64,000 bases of DNA, taken from positions 1 through 64,000 of the forward strand of contig JBEBRW010000008.1 of the NCBI GenBank assembly GCA_040394635.1. Reading direction: 5' to 3'. The notes below the pieces were generated by a model, which worked only from the letters and a program-made list of their open reading frames with translations, was not told the origin of the DNA and searched no databases. The DNA comes from UBA5239 sp040394635. GTDB taxonomy: Bacteria > Verrucomicrobiota > Lentisphaeria > Victivallales > Victivallaceae. Both the position numbers and the translations under genes were made by a program. Shown here piece after piece: positions 61,052-64,000 of the stretch; positions within the stretch are counted from its first letter, which is position 1, and each line of letters starts with the position of its first letter.

Positions 61052-62101
61052 TTATTTACGGACGATTGTTGTCCTCAAATGTGTATTTTCGTTATCCATT
61101 ATGACGGTCAGTTCGTCAAATCTTTTTTCTTCCGGCGGCGGGGCGTCAAATTCATTTTTCAGCATGCCGGGAATCTCTTTGTGCATGTAATTGGACAAAG
61201 TGACGACGGTCGGGCCGTAACCATCCTTGTAGATATAGAACTCAAGGTCGCGGGCCAGCTCGGCGGTGTTGCCATAACGGTCCTCCGGGTCGGTGGCGAG
61301 CATTTTGCGCATGATCTTGCGCAGGTCCTCGTCCACATCGTCGGGCAGGGAATCCCACAGGAGGTCGTTGCGCTTGGCGCGCTCGCGAATGTCTTCGAAG
61401 GTGCCGTCCGGCGAACGCCCGGGAGTGCCGCAGATGTTAAACATCATCATCATGCCCAGCGAATAAATGTCGGAACGGAAGTCGATGTCCTCTTTTTCCA
61501 GCGCCTGCTCGGGCGACATGAAGAGCGCCTTGCCGGCGAAAACCGTCGTTTCCTCGTTCACGTCGAACTGGGCGCTGCGGGCGCGGGCGATACCGAAGTC
61601 GGTGATTTTCGGCACGCCTTCCGTATTGATCAGCACGTTATGCGGGCAAATGTCGCAGTGGACGATGTGCATGGGTTCGCCGGTCGCGGGATCGCGGCGG
61701 CTATGGGCGTAAGCCAGTCCGCGCGCCACGCGCGAAGCGATGAATACCGCCAGCTTCACCGGAAATTTCAGCTTCAAACGGTTGTGGAAGAGGATCATCT
61801 GAAAGAGCGACACGCCGCTCACGTACTCCATCACGAAGTAATAATCCCGTCCACTGCGGTTCAACTGGTAGATCTGGACGATGTTTTCATGCACCAGGTT
61901 GGCGATCAGCTTCGCTTCTTTGATGAACATTTCGATGAAGCGCCGGTCGCGGGAAAACACCGGCAGCAACATTTTGATGGCGACCTGCTTTTCGAAGCCT
62001 TCGATGCCGTTTTCGCGGGCCTTGAGCACAGTTCCCATGCCGCCGGAAGCGATTTCTTCGATGTGGTCGTATATGATTTTATTTTTGATTTTTTTGATCA
62101 T
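61052..62101 (-). CDS. Cytoplasmic Ser/Thr protein kinase, HCD-type
   Basis: This 349-residue Hanks-type kinase has the glycine loop IASGGMGTVLKA, Lys in QVAIKMLLP (about 43), DFGIAR near 167 and a MSPEQAL motif. The catalytic loop reads HCDICPHNVL; the usual HRD arginine is Cys, so activation may not need activation-loop phosphorylation. There is no membrane segment. The C-terminal 80 residues are charged and unassigned. Its ATG overlaps the TGA of the HD-domain gene (ATGA), so they are translationally coupled. Confidence 0.85.
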   Translation of the reverse strand: MIKKIKNKIIYDHIEEIASGGMGTVLKARENGIEGFEKQVAIKMLLPVFSRDRRFIEMFIKEAKLIANLVHENIVQIYQLNRSGRDYYFVMEYVSGVSLFQMILFHNRLKLKFPVKLAVFIASRVARGLAYAHSRRDPATGEPMHIVHCDICPHNVLINTEGVPKITDFGIARARSAQFDVNEETTVFAGKALFMSPEQALEKEDIDFRSDIYSLGMMMMFNICGTPGRSPDGTFEDIRERAKRNDLLWDSLPDDVDEDLRKIMRKMLATDPEDRYGNTAELARDLEFYIYKDGYGPTVVTLSNYMHKEIPGMLKNEFDAPPPEEKRFDELTVIMDNENTHLRTTIVRK

Positions 62102-62682
62102 TTATAGCTCTCCAGTATTTTTTTGACATCGTTAGTGTTTTTTGCCAGGCCTGCACCGTAAATGGCTTGGCCCTCGGCGGTATGGAACTTGAAATTCACC
62201 AGAAAATTAAGTTCAAAGGCGTACCATTCATGGTCCGAGAAGGGACGCCCGACTTTGGTGAATTCCTTGCGGAGGTCGTCTGAACGTTCCGTGAAATTGT
62301 CGCCGCCGAGGTAGCCCACATCGGCATCGCACAGCAATCCCTCGAGCTTATTGTTCGGCTTGCGCGAAAATGATGTCGCCAGGATCATGCCCGAAATCAC
62401 CGCCACATCGTCCGGATTGTAACCGTACTCCGGCAGAAATTTCTCCGCCGCGGCCGCTCCGACCGGCTCGTTGTCCTCGTAACACTCCAGATAACCGTAG
62501 TCGTGCAGCAGTGCCGCCGTCTCCAACAGTGTCATGTCGTGATCGCCCAAACCGGCGGCTTTACCCAACACCTTGGCATTGTCCATCACTTCGTTGATGT
62601 GCCGGGTGTTATGATAAAAGTAAGACGCCGGAAGCTTCTTCAGCTCCTCGAACACATCCTTTTTCAAACGTTCAAGCTCCAT
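62098..62682 (-). CDS. HD-domain phosphohydrolase
   Basis: This 194-residue protein has the HD motifs YHNTRHINEVM (first His), ALLHDYGY (HD pair) and LLCDADVGYLGG (late Asp), which coordinate metals in HD phosphohydrolases. It may cleave a nucleotide or cyclic nucleotide, but the substrate is not evident. I used the ATG at 62682 (MELERLKK) with GAGGTG before it. It overlaps the following kinase gene by 4 nt, suggesting that the two act together. The aminotransferase gene lies just upstream on the same strand. Confidence 0.85.
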   Translation of the reverse strand: MELERLKKDVFEELKKLPASYFYHNTRHINEVMDNAKVLGKAAGLGDHDMTLLETAALLHDYGYLECYEDNEPVGAAAAEKFLPEYGYNPDDVAVISGMILATSFSRKPNNKLEGLLCDADVGYLGGDNFTERSDDLRKEFTKVGRPFSDHEWYAFELNFLVNFKFHTAEGQAIYGAGLAKNTNDVKKILESYK

Positions 62683-62689
62683 GCTCACC

Positions 62690-63886
62690 TCACTTCTTTA
62701 ATGAGTTAACAAAAAGACCTATCCTCCTCACCGCTTCCTTGATATTCTCCATCGAAGCGGCGTAACAACACCTCACGTACCCTTCCCCGCACGGCCCGAA
62801 CGCCGTCCCCGGAATCACCGCCACTTTGTATTCCTCCAGGAACCGCATGGCGAAATCCTTTGAACTCAATCCGGTATTTTTTATGCTCGGAAACGTATAA
62901 AACGCCCCCTTCGGCATGAAACACTTCAATCCCGCTTCGTTGAAGCCCTTGACCATGACGTTGCGGCGCTCCATGTATTCCTCGCGCATCTTTTCCATCT
63001 CGCAACGGCCGTTTTTCAGCGCTTCCTCCGCCGCTTCCTGGGCTCCGGTGGACGCACACATCATCGAATACTGGTGGATCTTCATCATCGTCGCGATAAT
63101 ATCCGCCGGACCGCAGGCAAAGCCGATGCGGAACCCGGTCATCGCGAACGCTTTGGAGAAACCGTGCAGGAATATGCACCGCTCTTTCATCCCCGGCAGC
63201 GAAGCGATCGAGTTGTCGCGCTCCGAATAGGTCAGTTCGCTGTAAATTTCGTCGGTCAAAACGATGATATCGTTGTCGATCGCCAGCTCGGCAATCTGTT
63301 TCATCTGCTCCATATTGATGGTGGCGCCGGTCGGATTGCAGGGGAAGTTGAGGATGATCGCCTTGGTTTTCGGCGTGACTTTCTTCCTCAGTTCCTCGAC
63401 GTCGATCGAGAATTCGTTTTCCTCGCGGGTTTCGAGCGCCACCGGCACACCGAACGCCATCTTGATTTCCGCGTTGTACGACACGTAACACGGCTCGATG
63501 TAGATGATCTCGTCCCCCGGATTGGTGATCGCCCGGATCGCCAGGTCAAACGCCTCGCTGACCCCGACCGTGACGATGCACTCGTCCACCGGGTTGTATT
63601 TGCACCCGTAATCCGTCTCGAGGTAGTGGCAAATCGCTTTGCGCAGCGAGAGCAGCCCGAGGTTCGAGGTGTAACTGGTGTGACCCTTTTCGATCGAATA
63701 AATCGCCGCCTCGCGGATATGCCACGGGGTTACGAAATCCGGTTCGCCCACGCCGAGCGAGATGATCTCGTCATCGCCGTCCATGTTGTTGACGAGTTCG
63801 AAAAAGTCGCGTATCCCGCTTTTCGGCAGCGATACGATATGTTGTGATAAACGTTCCTTATTAGGGAGTGACTTTGAGTCTTTCAT
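62690..63886 (-). CDS. Class I/II PLP-dependent aminotransferase
   Basis: This 398-residue enzyme has the fold-type I aminotransferase pattern: SLGVGEPDF, YTSNLGLLSLRKAI, NFPCNPTGATI, DEIYSELTY and the PLP-Lys motif GFSKAFAMTGFRIGF (Lys about 247). It resembles aspartate/aromatic aminotransferases of the subgroup that includes PatA and MalY-like enzymes. It acts in amino-acid metabolism; the exact amino donor is unclear. Its ATG (63886) lies inside the 3' end of the upstream Lrp/AsnC-type gene, so the two overlap by about 26 bp and are probably coupled. Confidence 0.9.
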   Translation of the reverse strand: MKDSKSLPNKERLSQHIVSLPKSGIRDFFELVNNMDGDDEIISLGVGEPDFVTPWHIREAAIYSIEKGHTSYTSNLGLLSLRKAICHYLETDYGCKYNPVDECIVTVGVSEAFDLAIRAITNPGDEIIYIEPCYVSYNAEIKMAFGVPVALETREENEFSIDVEELRKKVTPKTKAIILNFPCNPTGATINMEQMKQIAELAIDNDIIVLTDEIYSELTYSERDNSIASLPGMKERCIFLHGFSKAFAMTGFRIGFACGPADIIATMMKIHQYSMMCASTGAQEAAEEALKNGRCEMEKMREEYMERRNVMVKGFNEAGLKCFMPKGAFYTFPSIKNTGLSSKDFAMRFLEEYKVAVIPGTAFGPCGEGYVRCCYAASMENIKEAVRRIGLFVNSLKK

Positions 63887-64000
63887 ATGTTTCTTCTCCG
63901 TCCATGATCTTCCCTGCTTCCTTGTATTTTTTCAGTCGGAAGATCGTGGCTGTTGATTTTACGCCGTCAATCGTCGCCAGCTTACTGTGTACAAACGACG
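63861..64000 (-). CDS. Lrp/AsnC-type regulator, 3' end only
   Basis: The last 46 codons of a gene that enters from beyond the window end read ...VHSKLATIDGVKSTATIF and RLKKYKEAGKIM before the TAA at 63861-63863. The pattern (L..I.GV..T.T.F.L..YK) is that of the C-terminal ligand domain of Lrp/AsnC-family regulators. It overlaps the start of the aminotransferase gene, which it may regulate. The N-terminus cannot be seen. Confidence 0.6.
   Translation of the reverse strand, partial: SFVHSKLATIDGVKSTATIFRLKKYKEAGKIMDGEETYERLKVTP

Overview
The window looks like a chromosomal segment of an anaerobic, Gram-negative-type bacterium of the Lentisphaerota (Victivallales-like), with Kiritimatiellota or Verrucomicrobiota as less likely alternatives. 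The strongest clue is seven pseudopilin genes with near-identical class III leaders (FTLIELLVVIAII) and C-terminal H-X9-DG-type motifs, an expansion typical of these phyla. LpxA, an AcrAB pump and signal-peptide-bearing carbohydrate enzymes indicate an outer membrane. HydG and a TM1266-type regulator indicate [FeFe]-hydrogenase and anaerobic life. No rRNA, tRNA, CRISPR array, IS transposase or replication origin was seen.

Layout: 0.1-5.5 kb holds a CE15-type esterase, tsaB, a PurF homologue without the N-terminal Cys, hydG and its regulator behind an attenuator-like leader. 5.6-8.4 kb is an AT-rich island with an Rhs fragment and a putative immunity gene. 8.5-25.5 kb is mostly housekeeping: an LplT-PlsC-Aas fusion, an SGNH hydrolase, two copies of an EIIA-CBS plus ion-permease module (one split by a four-helix-bundle gene), a WecA/TagO-type transferase, a radical SAM protein, tandem pseudopilins, a membrane Ser/Thr kinase, icd and a GNAT acetyltransferase. 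25.8-36.9 kb and 49-58.7 kb hold four carbohydrate loci. 37-48.8 kb carries a small divergent regulator pair, thuA plus a Gfo/Idh/MocA oxidoreductase, marR-acrA-acrB, a lipoprotein, gpmI and lpxA. 58.7-64 kb ends with recQ, an HD protein coupled to a kinase, an aminotransferase and the 3' end of an Lrp/AsnC-type gene.

How the genes work together: four times a transcription regulator of a different family (GntR, AraC, ROK, LacI) sits with one or two pseudopilins and a secreted polysaccharide-acting protein (GH-A-like hydrolase; beta-helix plus CE12-like esterase; DUF4838 protein; beta-helix). This suggests substrate-specific loci in which a pseudopilin is a dedicated part of a saccharolytic cassette, in the place that SusC/D proteins hold in Bacteroidota. 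That role is inference.

Intergenic DNA is unusual. Many gaps contain short word arrays (mainly 7-mers built on AATT), often starting inside the stop codon of the upstream gene and often arranged as inverted repeats. There is also a three-hairpin repeat in three copies, a composite mirrored element in two copies, and an 84-bp tandem duplication of the acrB 3' end.
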